This document shows positions 8,021 through 16,034 of a stretch of DNA of 64,000 nucleotides, piece after piece; the stretch's first letter is position 1, and every line of letters begins with the position of its first letter. The stretch is from Streptomyces bauhiniae (lineage in GTDB: Bacteria > Actinomycetota > Actinomycetes > Streptomycetales > Streptomycetaceae), in contig NZ_SRRT01000004.1 of assembly GCF_004784475.1 (NCBI RefSeq), positions 620,001 through 684,000 on the forward strand, read 5' to 3'. The position numbers and the translations under genes were made by a program. The notes below the pieces were generated by a model that made no database searches, was not told where the DNA came from, and saw only the letters and a program-made list of their open reading frames with translations.

Positions 8021-10921
8021 TTAGCTGCAACCGCTGGTCGAGCCGCAGCCCTCGCAGATGTAGCAGGAGCCGGCGCGCTGCATCTTGGTGCCGCAGGAGA
8101 AGCAGAGCGGGGCGTCGGCCTGGATGCCGAGCTGCATCTCGACCAGCTCGGCGCTGGTGTGAGCCTGCTTGGGGGCCGGCTTGGCGGCCTCCGACTCGGC
8201 GTTCGGCGTGGCCACGGCCGTCAGCTCGGTGTGCCGCGGGGCGGACTGGGCCAGACCCTCGACGTCGACCTCGTCCTCCTCGATGGACGGCTCGTACGAA
8301 CCGGTCTCCAGGTGACGCTGACGCTCCTCGGCGGAGTGGATGCCGAGCGCGGAGCGGGTCTCGAAGGGCAGGAAGTCCAGCGCCAGGCGGCGGAAGATGT
8401 AGTCGACGATCGACTGCGCCATCCGCACGTCCGGGTCGTCGGTCATACCGGCCGGCTCGAAGCGCATGTTGGTGAACTTCGAGACGTAGGTCTCCAGCGG
8501 CACGCCGTACTGGAGGCCCACCGACACGGCGATGGAGAAGGCGTCCATCATGCCCGCGAGCGTCGAGCCCTGCTTGGACATCTTCAGGAAGACCTCGCCG
8601 AGACCGTCGTCCGGGTAGGAGTTGGCGGTCATGTAGCCCTCGGCGCCGCCGACCGTGAAGGACGTGGTGATGCCGGGACGGCCCTTGGGCAGGCGCTTGC
8701 GGACCGGGCGGTACTCGACGACCTTCTCCACGGCCTCGCGGATGGTCGCCTCGGCCTTCTCGGTGACCTCGGCCTTCTCCTCCTCCTTCTTCTTGGCGGA
8801 GAGCGGCTGGCCGACCTTGCAGTTGTCGCGGTAGATGGCGAGCGCCTTGACGCCCAGCTTCCACGCCTCGAAGTAGATCTCCTCGACCTCCTCGACGGTC
8901 GCCGTCTCCGGCATGTTGACCGTCTTGGAGATGGCGCCGGAGATCCAGGGCTGGATCGCGGCCATCATGCGGACGTGGCCCATCGGGGAGATGGCCCGCT
9001 CGCCCATGGCGCAGTCGAACACCTCGTAGTGCTCGGGCTTGAGACCGGGGGCGTCGATCACATTGCCGTTCTCGGCGATGTGGGCGACGACCGCCTCGAT
9101 CTGCTCCTCCTGGTAGCCCAGGCGGCGCAGGGCCTGCGGCACGGTGCCGTTGACGATCTGCATCGAACCGCCGCCGACGAGCTTCTTGAACTTGACCAGC
9201 GCGAGGTCCGGCTCGACACCGGTGGTGTCGCAGGACATCGCCAGACCGATGGTGCCGGTCGGGGCGAGCACGGACGCCTGCGAGTTACGGAAACCGTTCT
9301 TCTCGCCCAGGCGCACCACGTCCTGCCACGCCTCGGTGGCGGCGGCCCACACCGGGTTGTCCAGGTCGTCCATGTGGACGGCCACGGCGTTGGCGTCGGC
9401 GTGCTGCTTCATGACGCGCTTGTGGGCGTCGGCGTTGCGGGCGTAACCGTCGTACGGGCCGACGACCGCGGCCAGTTCGGCGGAGCGGCGGTAGGCCGTG
9501 CCGGTCATCAGGGAGGTGATGGCACCGGCGAGGGCGCGGCCGCCGTCGGAGTCGTACGCGTGGCCGGTCGCCATCAGCAGGGCGCCGAGGTTGGCGTAGC
9601 CGATGCCGAGCTGGCGGAAGGCGCGGGTGTTCTCGCCGATCTTCTGGGTCGGGAAGTCCGCGAAGCAGATCGAGATGTCCATCGCGGTGATGACCAGCTC
9701 GACGACCTTCTGGAAGCGCTCGGTCTCGAAGGACTGGTTGCCCTTGCCGTCGTCCTTCAGGAACTTCATCAGGTTCAGCGAGGCGAGGTTGCAGGACGTG
9801 TTGTCCAGGTGCATGTACTCGCTGCACGGGTTCGACGCGGTGATCCGGCCGGACTCGGGGCAGGTGTGCCAGTTGTTGATCATGTCGTCGTACTGGATGC
9901 CCGGGTCGGCACAGGCCCAGGCCGCCTCGGCGATCTTGCGGAAGAGCGCCTTGGCGTCGACCTCCTCGATGACCTCACCGGTCATCCGGGCCCGCAGGCC
10001 GAAGTCGGTGCCGTTCTCGACCGCGCGCATGAACTCGTCGTTCACGCGGACCGAGTTGTTGGCGTTCTGGTACTGGACGGACGCGATGTCGTCGCCGCCC
10101 AGGTCCATGTCGAAGCCCGCGTCGCGCAGGACGCGGATCTTCTCCTCCTCGCTGACCTTCGTCTGGATGAAGTCCTCGATGTCGGGGTGGTCGACGTCGA
10201 GGACGACCATCTTGGCCGCGCGGCGGGTGGCGCCACCGGACTTGATGGTTCCGGCGGAGGCGTCGGCGCCCCGCATGAAGGAGACGGGACCGGAGGCGTT
10301 GCCGCCGGAGGAGAGCAGCTCCTTGGAGGAGCGGATGCGGGACAGGTTCAGACCGGCGCCCGAACCGCCCTTGAAGATCATGCCCTCTTCCTTGTACCAG
10401 TCGAGGATCGACTCCATGGAGTCGTCGACGGACAGGATGAAGCAGGCGGAGACCTGCTGGGGCTGCGGCGTGCCCACGTTGAACCAGACCGGGCTGTTGA
10501 AGCTGAAGATCTGGTGCAGCAGGGCGTAGGCCAGCTCGTGCTCGAAGATCTCGGCATCGGCGGGCGAGGCGAAGTAGGAGTGGTCCTCGCCGGCCTTGCG
10601 GTACGTCTTCACGATGCGGTCGATGAGCTGCTTGAGCCCGGTCTCCCGCTGCGGGGTGCCCACGGCGCCCCGGAAGTACTTGCTGGTGACGATGTTGACC
10701 GCGTTCACCGACCAGAAGTCGGGGAACTCGACGCCACGCTGCTCGAAGTTGATCGAGCCGTCGCGCCAGTTGGTCATGACGACGTCACGGGGCTCCCACG
10801 CCACCTCGTCGTACGGGTGCACGCCGGGGGTGGTGTGGACGCGCTCGATGCGCAGCCCCTTGCCGGCCTTGGTGCCCTTGGTACGGGAACCTCGTGCCGG
10901 ACCGCTCGCCGTCTCTGTCAT
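8021..10921 (-). CDS. nrdJ: Adenosylcobalamin-dependent (class II) ribonucleotide reductase
   Basis: 966 residues from ATG 10921, chosen for GGGAGG 4 nt upstream. An in-frame upstream codon lacks this signal. The enzyme reduces ribonucleotides to deoxyribonucleotides with coenzyme B12 and needs no oxygen. Class II features are an N-terminal barrel start, the NPCSEYMHLDNTSCNLASLNL region with active-site residues, TGTIGLAMSCDTTGVEPD, and a Cys-rich zinc-ribbon-like C-terminus (LCFSCGTKMQRAGSCYICEGCG) that relays electrons to the active-site disulfide. It lies 124 bp downstream of nrdR and is presumably cotranscribed with it, under control of the NrdR boxes upstream of nrdR. In Streptomyces, class II RNR backs up an oxygen-dependent class Ia enzyme encoded elsewhere. 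Confidence 0.97.
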   Translation of the reverse strand: MTETASGPARGSRTKGTKAGKGLRIERVHTTPGVHPYDEVAWEPRDVVMTNWRDGSINFEQRGVEFPDFWSVNAVNIVTSKYFRGAVGTPQRETGLKQLIDRIVKTYRKAGEDHSYFASPADAEIFEHELAYALLHQIFSFNSPVWFNVGTPQPQQVSACFILSVDDSMESILDWYKEEGMIFKGGSGAGLNLSRIRSSKELLSSGGNASGPVSFMRGADASAGTIKSGGATRRAAKMVVLDVDHPDIEDFIQTKVSEEEKIRVLRDAGFDMDLGGDDIASVQYQNANNSVRVNDEFMRAVENGTDFGLRARMTGEVIEEVDAKALFRKIAEAAWACADPGIQYDDMINNWHTCPESGRITASNPCSEYMHLDNTSCNLASLNLMKFLKDDGKGNQSFETERFQKVVELVITAMDISICFADFPTQKIGENTRAFRQLGIGYANLGALLMATGHAYDSDGGRALAGAITSLMTGTAYRRSAELAAVVGPYDGYARNADAHKRVMKQHADANAVAVHMDDLDNPVWAAATEAWQDVVRLGEKNGFRNSQASVLAPTGTIGLAMSCDTTGVEPDLALVKFKKLVGGGSMQIVNGTVPQALRRLGYQEEQIEAVVAHIAENGNVIDAPGLKPEHYEVFDCAMGERAISPMGHVRMMAAIQPWISGAISKTVNMPETATVEEVEEIYFEAWKLGVKALAIYRDNCKVGQPLSAKKKEEEKAEVTEKAEATIREAVEKVVEYRPVRKRLPKGRPGITTSFTVGGAEGYMTANSYPDDGLGEVFLKMSKQGSTLAGMMDAFSIAVSVGLQYGVPLETYVSKFTNMRFEPAGMTDDPDVRMAQSIVDYIFRRLALDFLPFETRSALGIHSAEERQRHLETGSYEPSIEEDEVDVEGLAQSAPRHTELTAVATPNAESEAAKPAPKQAHTSAELVEMQLGIQADAPLCFSCGTKMQRAGSCYICEGCGSTSGCS

Positions 10922-11045
10922 GCCGCCTCCCATGTACGGGCGAAAACGCCCTGAAATGCCCCGATGTTCCCAGGGCACGTGTTCTGTCTGGTGTCGCGGG
11001 CACCCTCAGCTACGACCCGCGACAGGTCTTCGGTGCGCCGGCCGG

Positions 11046-11606
11046 TCAGTCGGCGGCGCGTGCGGGCACGGGGACCTGGGTGGTCCGTCCCGTCCCGCTC
11101 TGGTCTTCCTGGCTCCCCGGGGCCGCGTTCTCGACGTCCTCGTCGTCCGCGGCGGGGTCCGGCGTCGCTTCGCGCAGTTCGGCGATGGCGGCCTCGAAGT
11201 CCTCCAGCGAGTTGAACGCCCGGTAGACCGAGGCGAACCGCAGATAGGCGACGAGGTCGAGCTCCTGCAACGGGCCGAGTATGGCCAGCCCCACGTCGTG
11301 GGTGGTCAGCTCGGCACTCCCGGTGGCCCGCACCGCCTCCTCGACCCGCTGGCCGAGCTGGGCGAGCGCGTCCTCGGTCACGGGACGCCCCTGGCACGCC
11401 TTGCGCACACCGTTGATCACCTTGGTGCGGCTGAACGGCTCGGTGACACCGGACCGCTTCACCACCATGAGCGAACACGTCTCCACGGTCGTGAAACGAC
11501 GGGAGCAGTCGGGGCACTGGCGGCGCCTGCGGATCGACGTGCCGTCGTCGGTCGTACGACTGTCGACCACCCGGCTGTCGGGGTGCCTGCAGAAGGGGCA
11601 GTGCAT
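11046..11606 (-). CDS. nrdR: Transcriptional repressor NrdR
   Basis: 186 residues from ATG 11606. An in-frame TTG three codons earlier is too close to the GGAGG. The N-terminal zinc ribbon (C3, C6, C31, C34) binds DNA, followed by an ATP-cone (VIKRSG-type VVKRSGVTEPFSRTKVINGV region, about 50-140) that senses ATP/dATP. NrdR represses ribonucleotide reductase genes when dATP is high. The last 40 residues are acidic and low-complexity (DPAADDEDVENAAPGSQEDQ), longer than the roughly 150-residue proteins of other phyla. It heads the nrdR-nrdJ unit, and the tandem NrdR boxes upstream imply autoregulation. Confidence 0.96.
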   Translation of the reverse strand: MHCPFCRHPDSRVVDSRTTDDGTSIRRRRQCPDCSRRFTTVETCSLMVVKRSGVTEPFSRTKVINGVRKACQGRPVTEDALAQLGQRVEEAVRATGSAELTTHDVGLAILGPLQELDLVAYLRFASVYRAFNSLEDFEAAIAELREATPDPAADDEDVENAAPGSQEDQSGTGRTTQVPVPARAAD

Positions 11607-11723
11607 GATCTCCAACCCTCCTCACAGCAGACTCGATGGCCTCGCCGGGCCTCAGGGGCCTCACGAAGCAGCCCCAAGCATAGGCGATCGCGGAGGCCCG
11701 GAAGACCCGGGGTCCATGATCAA

Positions 11724-11739
11724 CCACAACTTGTGGGGG
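11724..11739. promoter_or_regulatory. NrdR box 1 (distal/proximal pair with 11755)
   Basis: CCACAACTTGTGGGGG fits the NrdR-box pattern (core C-w-A ... T-w-G) with two mismatches. Its centre is 31 bp, three helical turns, from that of box 2, the usual spacing of NrdR pairs. It lies 118 bp upstream of nrdR. Confidence 0.75.
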
Positions 11740-11754
11740 CCTGTAGCCGCCTCA

Positions 11755-11770
11755 CCACTACATGTAGGGA
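11755..11770. promoter_or_regulatory. NrdR box 2
   Basis: CCACTACATGTAGGGA contains the perfect palindrome CTACATGTAG and matches the strongly conserved positions of the NrdR consensus (CwA.AT.TwG). Confidence 0.8.
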
Positions 11771-12113
11771 TGACCCAGATTTCGCGGGAAACGCGCGTGT
11801 CGCCGTGGACAGGGGCACGGAGAGCGGCTCGAGAGCCCGCCGGCGCGACACGCACAAGTGCCCCGGAGCGCCGGGCGGGCGCACGGGGATACGGTGAACA
11901 CCGCGCGGAGCCCTCGGGGAATTACGGCGGGGATCGCACCGCGGGTGGACCCGGCCACCGGTCGGTCACCGTTCGAATGGCACACTGGCGACGGCCGCGA
12001 GGCCATCCGCCCCGGCGGTGAAGAGTACAACAATGGGCACTTTTGCCCGCTGGACGTCGCGTAAGCCATACACCCGGACACTTGATCGCGTCAGGTGAAT
12101 CGGACTTTTTCAC
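11771..12113. other. nrdR-lexA intergenic region
   Basis: About 340 bp between the NrdR boxes and the lexA promoter. No supported gene. TTCGAA occurs in ACCGTTCGAATGG near 11969-11981 but does not form a LexA box. The nrdR promoter must lie around or just left of the boxes, but no single -35/-10 pair stands out. Confidence 0.45.
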
Positions 12114-12129
12114 TCGAACGTGTGTTTGG
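12114..12129. promoter_or_regulatory. LexA (SOS) box of lexA
   Basis: TCGAAC-GTGT-GTTTGG, one base off the actinobacterial consensus GAACNNNNGTTC (GTTT for GTTC). It overlaps a -35-like TTGGCG (12126-12131), so LexA binding would block RNA polymerase. This is autorepression, as in other SOS systems. Confidence 0.8.
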
Positions 12130-12155
12130 CGCAACCTTTCGAAAGCTACTACCGT
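12126..12155 (+). promoter_or_regulatory. Predicted lexA promoter
   Basis: TTGGCG (12126-12131), an 18-nt spacer, then TACCGT (12150-12155), followed 34 nt later by the lexA start at 12189. Inferred from sequence only. Confidence 0.55.
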
Positions 12156-12188
12156 TGTGCAGCAGGGAGACCATCGAGAGGGGCCGAC

Positions 12189-12965
12189 GTGACCACGACC
12201 GCAGACAGTGCCGCCATCACCGCCCAGGACCGCTCCCAGGGCCGGGTGGAGCCGGTGCACGCGATGAACGAAGCCGCGCCCGAGGGCCACAAGCGCTCCC
12301 TGCCGGGCCGACCTCCAGGCATCCGCGCGGACAGCTCGGGGCTCACCGACCGGCAGCGCCGGGTGATCGAGGTCATCCGGGACTCCGTGCAGCGTCGTGG
12401 CTATCCGCCGTCCATGCGGGAGATCGGCCAGGCCGTCGGCCTCTCCAGCACCTCCTCGGTCGCGCACCAGCTCATGGCGCTGGAGCGCAAGGGCTTCCTG
12501 CGCCGCGACCCGCACCGGCCCCGCGCGTACGAGGTGCGCGGTTCCGACCAGGCGGTCAGCGTGCAGCCCACGGACACCGCCGGCAAGCCCGCCGCGTCGT
12601 ACGTCCCGCTGGTGGGCCGCATCGCGGCCGGTGGCCCAATCCTCGCCGAGGAGTCCGTCGAGGACGTCTTCCCCCTCCCCCGGCAGCTCGTCGGCGACGG
12701 TGAGCTGTTCGTCCTCAAGGTCGTCGGCGACTCCATGATCGAGGCCGCGATCTGCGACGGCGACTGGGTCACGGTCCGCCGCCAGCCCGTCGCGGAGAAC
12801 GGCGACATCGTGGCCGCCATGCTCGACGGCGAGGCCACGGTCAAGCGCTTCAAGCGCGAGGACGGCCATGTCTGGCTCCTCCCGCACAACGCGGCCTACG
12901 AGCCCATCCCCGGCGACGACGCCACCATCCTCGGCAAGGTCGTCGCGGTACTCCGCCGCGTGTGA
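12189..12965 (+). CDS. lexA: LexA repressor, SOS-response autoprotease
   Basis: 258 residues from GTG 12189 (GAGAGG ahead). An ORF start at 12120 would lie inside the promoter. An N-terminal extension of about 50 residues is followed by the winged-helix DNA-binding domain (LTDRQRRVIEVIRDSVQRRGYPPSMREIG, about 52-115) and the S24 peptidase domain with the Ala147-Gly148 cleavage bond (RIAAGG), nucleophile Ser182 (VGDSMIEAA) and base Lys219 (ATVKRF). RecA-ssDNA filaments trigger self-cleavage and derepress repair genes, here at least lexA itself and recA by their boxes. A strong terminator separates it from the convergent helicase gene. Confidence 0.97.
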   Translation: MTTTADSAAITAQDRSQGRVEPVHAMNEAAPEGHKRSLPGRPPGIRADSSGLTDRQRRVIEVIRDSVQRRGYPPSMREIGQAVGLSSTSSVAHQLMALERKGFLRRDPHRPRAYEVRGSDQAVSVQPTDTAGKPAASYVPLVGRIAAGGPILAEESVEDVFPLPRQLVGDGELFVLKVVGDSMIEAAICDGDWVTVRRQPVAENGDIVAAMLDGEATVKRFKREDGHVWLLPHNAAYEPIPGDDATILGKVVAVLRRV

Positions 12966-13006
12966 CGCCCGCACCGGACAAGCCTCTCGGCTCGTCCCCC
13001 TGCACC

Positions 13007-13040
13007 GGGCCCCGGAACCCCTGCGCCGGTTCCGGGGCCC
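13007..13040. terminator. Bidirectional terminator between lexA and the helicase gene
   Basis: Perfect 13-bp stem: GGGCCCCGGAACC (13007-13019) with GGTTCCGGGGCCC (13028-13040), loop of 8 nt. It lies 41 bp after the lexA stop and faces the convergent gene ending at 13099. Confidence 0.85.
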
Positions 13041-13098
13041 TGCCATTGCCGTCAGCGGCAGGAGCAGGCCGGTACGCCGGGCCACTCCCGCCTCCGGC

Positions 13099-15075
13099 TC
13101 ACTCTTCCTCGGCCTGCTTGGCCATCGCGTCGATCGCCGCGAGCGACTTGCGCACCTGATTGCGGTCGGTCGTGGTCCAGAAGTCGGGCAGCGACGCCTT
13201 CAGGTACGACCCGTAGCGGGCGGTCGCCAGCCGCTGGTCCAGCACCGCGACCACGCCACGGTCCCCGGACGCCCGGACGAGCCGGCCGGCGCCCTGAGCC
13301 ATGAGCAGCGCGGCGTGGGTGGCGGCGACCGCCATGAAGCCGTTGCCACCCGCATCCTCCACCGCCTTCTGGCGGGCGCTCATCAGCGGATCGTCGGGGC
13401 GCGGGAACGGGATCTTGTCCATGACCACGAGCTGACAACTGGGTCCCGGCACATCCACGCCCTGCCACAGCGACAGCGTGCCGAAGAGGCAGGTGCGGGG
13501 GTCGGCCGCGAAATTCTTGATCAGCTCGCCGAGCGTCTCCTCGCCCTGGAGCAGGATGGGGAACTCGGGGATACGCACCCGCAGTTCCTCCGCCGCGAGC
13601 TGCGCGGCCCGCATGGAGGAGAACAGGCCGAGCGTGCGGCCGCCGGCGGCCTGGATCAGCTCGGTCAGCTCGTCCAGCATGTCGCCGCGGTCACCGTCCC
13701 GGGCCGGGCGGGCGAGGTGCTTGGCGATGTAGAGGATGCCCTGCTTGCGGTAGTCGAAGGGCGAGCCGACGTCGATGCCCTTCCACTGCGGCAGGTCGTC
13801 GCCCTCGGTCCCCTCCGGAGCCAGGCCCAGCGAGGCGCCGACGCCGTTGAAGTCGCCACCGAGCTTCAGGGTCGCCGAGGTCAGGATCACGCTGCGCTCG
13901 GTGAAGAGCTTCTCCCGGAGCAGCCCGGACACCGACATCGGAGCGACCCGCAGGGAGGCGCCGAAGCGGTCGTGGCGCTCGTACCAGACGACGTCCCACT
14001 CCGAGCCGTTCAGCACCCGCTCGGCGACGGCGTACACCGTCTCGACCGAGGCCACCGCCTGCTTGCGGACGGCGTCCTCGTCCTGCACGGACTTGTCGCG
14101 TGTCGCGCCGAGGGCGGTGATCACCGTGCGGGCGGCGTCGCGGAGAGCGGCCAGGGCGTAGCCGAGGTCTTCGGGGATCTCCTCCAGGCGGCCCGGCAGG
14201 GCCAGCTCCATCAGCCGCTCGAAGCCCTCGGCGGCGGTCTGGAGCTGGTCGGCGGCCTTCTCGTTGACGAGCTTGGCCGAGCGGCGGACCGCCCGGTTGA
14301 CCTGGCCGGGGGTGAGTTCGCCGGTGGCGGCGCCGGTGACGCGGGAGACGAGTTCGTGGGCCTCGTCCACGATCAGCACCTCGTGCTGCGGCAGCACCGG
14401 GGCACCCTCGATGGCGTCGATCGCCAGCAGCGCGTGGTTGGTCACCACGACATCCGCGAGCTTGGCGCGCTCACGGGCCATCTCCGCGAAGCACTCGGCC
14501 CCGTACGCGCACTTCGAAGCACCCAGGCACTCGCGCGACGACACCGACACCTGGGCCCAGGCCCGGTCGGAGACGCCCGGCGTGAGATCGTCCCGGTCGC
14601 CGTTCTCCGTCTCGTCGGACCAGTCGCGCAGCCGGAGCAGGTCCTGGCCCAGCTTGCTGGTGGGCGCGGCCGCCTCGAACTGGTCGAAGAGGCCGTCCTC
14701 CTCGTCCTGCGGCATGCCCTCGTGCAGCCGGTGCAGACACAGATAGTTGGAGCGGCCCTTGAGCATGGCGAACTCCGGCCGGCGCCGCAGCAACGGGTGC
14801 AGGGCGTCGACCGTGCGCGGCAGGTCGCGCTCCACGAGCTGGCGCTGGAGCGCGAGCGTGGCGGTGGCGACGACGACCCGCTCCCCGTGCGCGAGCGCGG
14901 GCACGAGATAACCGAGCGACTTTCCGGTGCCGGTACCGGCCTGGACCAGCAGATGGGAGGTGTCGTCGATCGCCTCGGCGACCGCTTCGGCCATGGTGAC
15001 CTGGCCGGGGCGCTCCGTGCCGCCGACGGCGGAGACGGCGGCGTGGAGGAGTTCGGGGAGTGAGGGCTTCGTCAT
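13099..15075 (-). CDS. DinG/XPD-family ATP-dependent DNA helicase
   Basis: 658 residues from ATG 15075. Superfamily 2 helicase of the iron-sulfur XPD/DinG group: Walker A QAGTGTGKS (45-53), four Cys that can hold a 4Fe-4S cluster (C113, C183, C189, C195), DEAH box 237-240, motif III SATL, motif V/VI with FGTLSLWQGVDVPG and AQGAGRLVR. Such enzymes unwind 5'-overhang DNA, D-loops and R-loops during repair and replication restart. Neighbouring lexA suggests a repair role, but I see no LexA box upstream. TAGGGT lies 9 nt before the start and there is no ribosome-binding site. Calling it DinG by name is less certain than the family. Confidence 0.92.
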   Translation of the reverse strand: MTKPSLPELLHAAVSAVGGTERPGQVTMAEAVAEAIDDTSHLLVQAGTGTGKSLGYLVPALAHGERVVVATATLALQRQLVERDLPRTVDALHPLLRRRPEFAMLKGRSNYLCLHRLHEGMPQDEEDGLFDQFEAAAPTSKLGQDLLRLRDWSDETENGDRDDLTPGVSDRAWAQVSVSSRECLGASKCAYGAECFAEMARERAKLADVVVTNHALLAIDAIEGAPVLPQHEVLIVDEAHELVSRVTGAATGELTPGQVNRAVRRSAKLVNEKAADQLQTAAEGFERLMELALPGRLEEIPEDLGYALAALRDAARTVITALGATRDKSVQDEDAVRKQAVASVETVYAVAERVLNGSEWDVVWYERHDRFGASLRVAPMSVSGLLREKLFTERSVILTSATLKLGGDFNGVGASLGLAPEGTEGDDLPQWKGIDVGSPFDYRKQGILYIAKHLARPARDGDRGDMLDELTELIQAAGGRTLGLFSSMRAAQLAAEELRVRIPEFPILLQGEETLGELIKNFAADPRTCLFGTLSLWQGVDVPGPSCQLVVMDKIPFPRPDDPLMSARQKAVEDAGGNGFMAVAATHAALLMAQGAGRLVRASGDRGVVAVLDQRLATARYGSYLKASLPDFWTTTDRNQVRKSLAAIDAMAKQAEEE

Positions 15076-15236
15076 AGCCCGACCACCCTACGGCCCTCCA
15101 CTGACAATCGTGCCCGCTCGCCGGGGCGGGTGGAGCGGGATGCGCACACTTCCGAACTCCTGAACTTTTTTCCGCGAAAGCGGGAACTCGGCGGAATCCC
15201 CGTACGTACAACAGGTGAGCACCCGATCACGCGGTG

Positions 15237-15998
15237 CTACGAGGGTTCCTGCCGGACCCGGTCCCGGATCATGAGGGCGGCCCGCTTGCCGGGCAGATCG
15301 ACCTCCGCCCGGCACCGGAATCCGGCCTTGCGGAAAGCGGCCACCGAGGGGGTGTTGCGCATGTCAGGTTCCGCGACGACGCGTGTGCAGGCACGGCGGC
15401 GTTCCATAACCAGCTCGGCCACGGCCGTGACCAGGGCCGAGCCGAGCCCTCGACCCCGGTGCGCGGCGTCCCCGATCAGCAGGTGGATACCCGTGTCGTG
15501 CGGGCGCGCCCGGTAGAGGCGGGCCAGCGGGTCGAGGTCGGCCCGGTAGATCTCCCAGTAGCTCATGGCGGTGCCGTCGAGCATGCCCAGGCAGGGCACG
15601 CTACGTCCGTCGCCGTCGAGCTGGGCGCGGAGGTGGCGCTCGGTCCGGTCCTGGGGGCCGGCCAGCTCCCAGAACTCCGCGACCGCGGGGTCGTTCATCC
15701 ACCCGTGGATGAGGGGGAGATCGCGGTCGAGGCGGACCGGGGCCAGCTCAAAAGTGCCCACGGGAGTAGGGGTTGGGCCCCAGGTGCGGATGCCGTCCAG
15801 CGGGTCTGCCTCGCGGGGTGAGGCCGTCTGGCCGGGCAATGCGGCTCGCGGCGCGGTGAATTCGGCGGGCAGGCGCAGGTCCAGCGTCTCCTCGTTGTCC
15901 CAGAGGAGCGCGTTTGCCCCGGTGTCAGCGCTGCCCGGGCAGTCGGGGGTGACCGGGACGGGAAGGGCTTCGGCGGCGCCGGTGTCGGTGAGGGACAC
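15237..15998 (-). CDS. GNAT acyltransferase of siderophore type (AlcB/RhbD-like)
   Basis: 253 residues from GTG 15998, chosen because AGAGGAG sits 6 nt upstream. The in-frame ATG at 16013 has no such signal. The first 80 residues are a variable extension. The rest is a siderophore acyltransferase-type GNAT domain (FELAPVRLDRDLPLIHGWMNDPAVAEFWE, then HRGRGLGSALV as the acetyl-CoA loop and NTPSVAAFRKAGF). These enzymes acylate an N-hydroxylated or free amine during siderophore assembly. It follows the NIS synthetase gene by 36 bp on the same strand. The substrate cannot be told from sequence. Confidence 0.82.
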   Translation of the reverse strand: MSLTDTGAAEALPVPVTPDCPGSADTGANALLWDNEETLDLRLPAEFTAPRAALPGQTASPREADPLDGIRTWGPTPTPVGTFELAPVRLDRDLPLIHGWMNDPAVAEFWELAGPQDRTERHLRAQLDGDGRSVPCLGMLDGTAMSYWEIYRADLDPLARLYRARPHDTGIHLLIGDAAHRGRGLGSALVTAVAELVMERRRACTRVVAEPDMRNTPSVAAFRKAGFRCRAEVDLPGKRAALMIRDRVRQEPS

Positions 15999-16034
15999 GT
16001 GCGCTCCTCTCATGGGGGCGGCTGGAGAAGGGGA

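Noticed and set aside
7973..10954. Long plus-strand open frame opposite nrdJ
   Set aside because: It mirrors nrdJ; its composition (Leu/Gly/Val/Asp/Arg-rich) is typical of antisense frames in GC-rich DNA.
11965..11985. tRNA T-loop (GTTCGAAT)
   Set aside because: No acceptor stem, anticodon arm or D-arm around it.
11758..12081. Minus-strand frame between nrdR and lexA
   Set aside because: It covers the promoter and has an implausible composition and no start signal.
11607..12188. Cobalamin riboswitch upstream of nrdR-nrdJ
   Set aside because: No B12-box or extended riboswitch structure was seen; two NrdR boxes explain the region.
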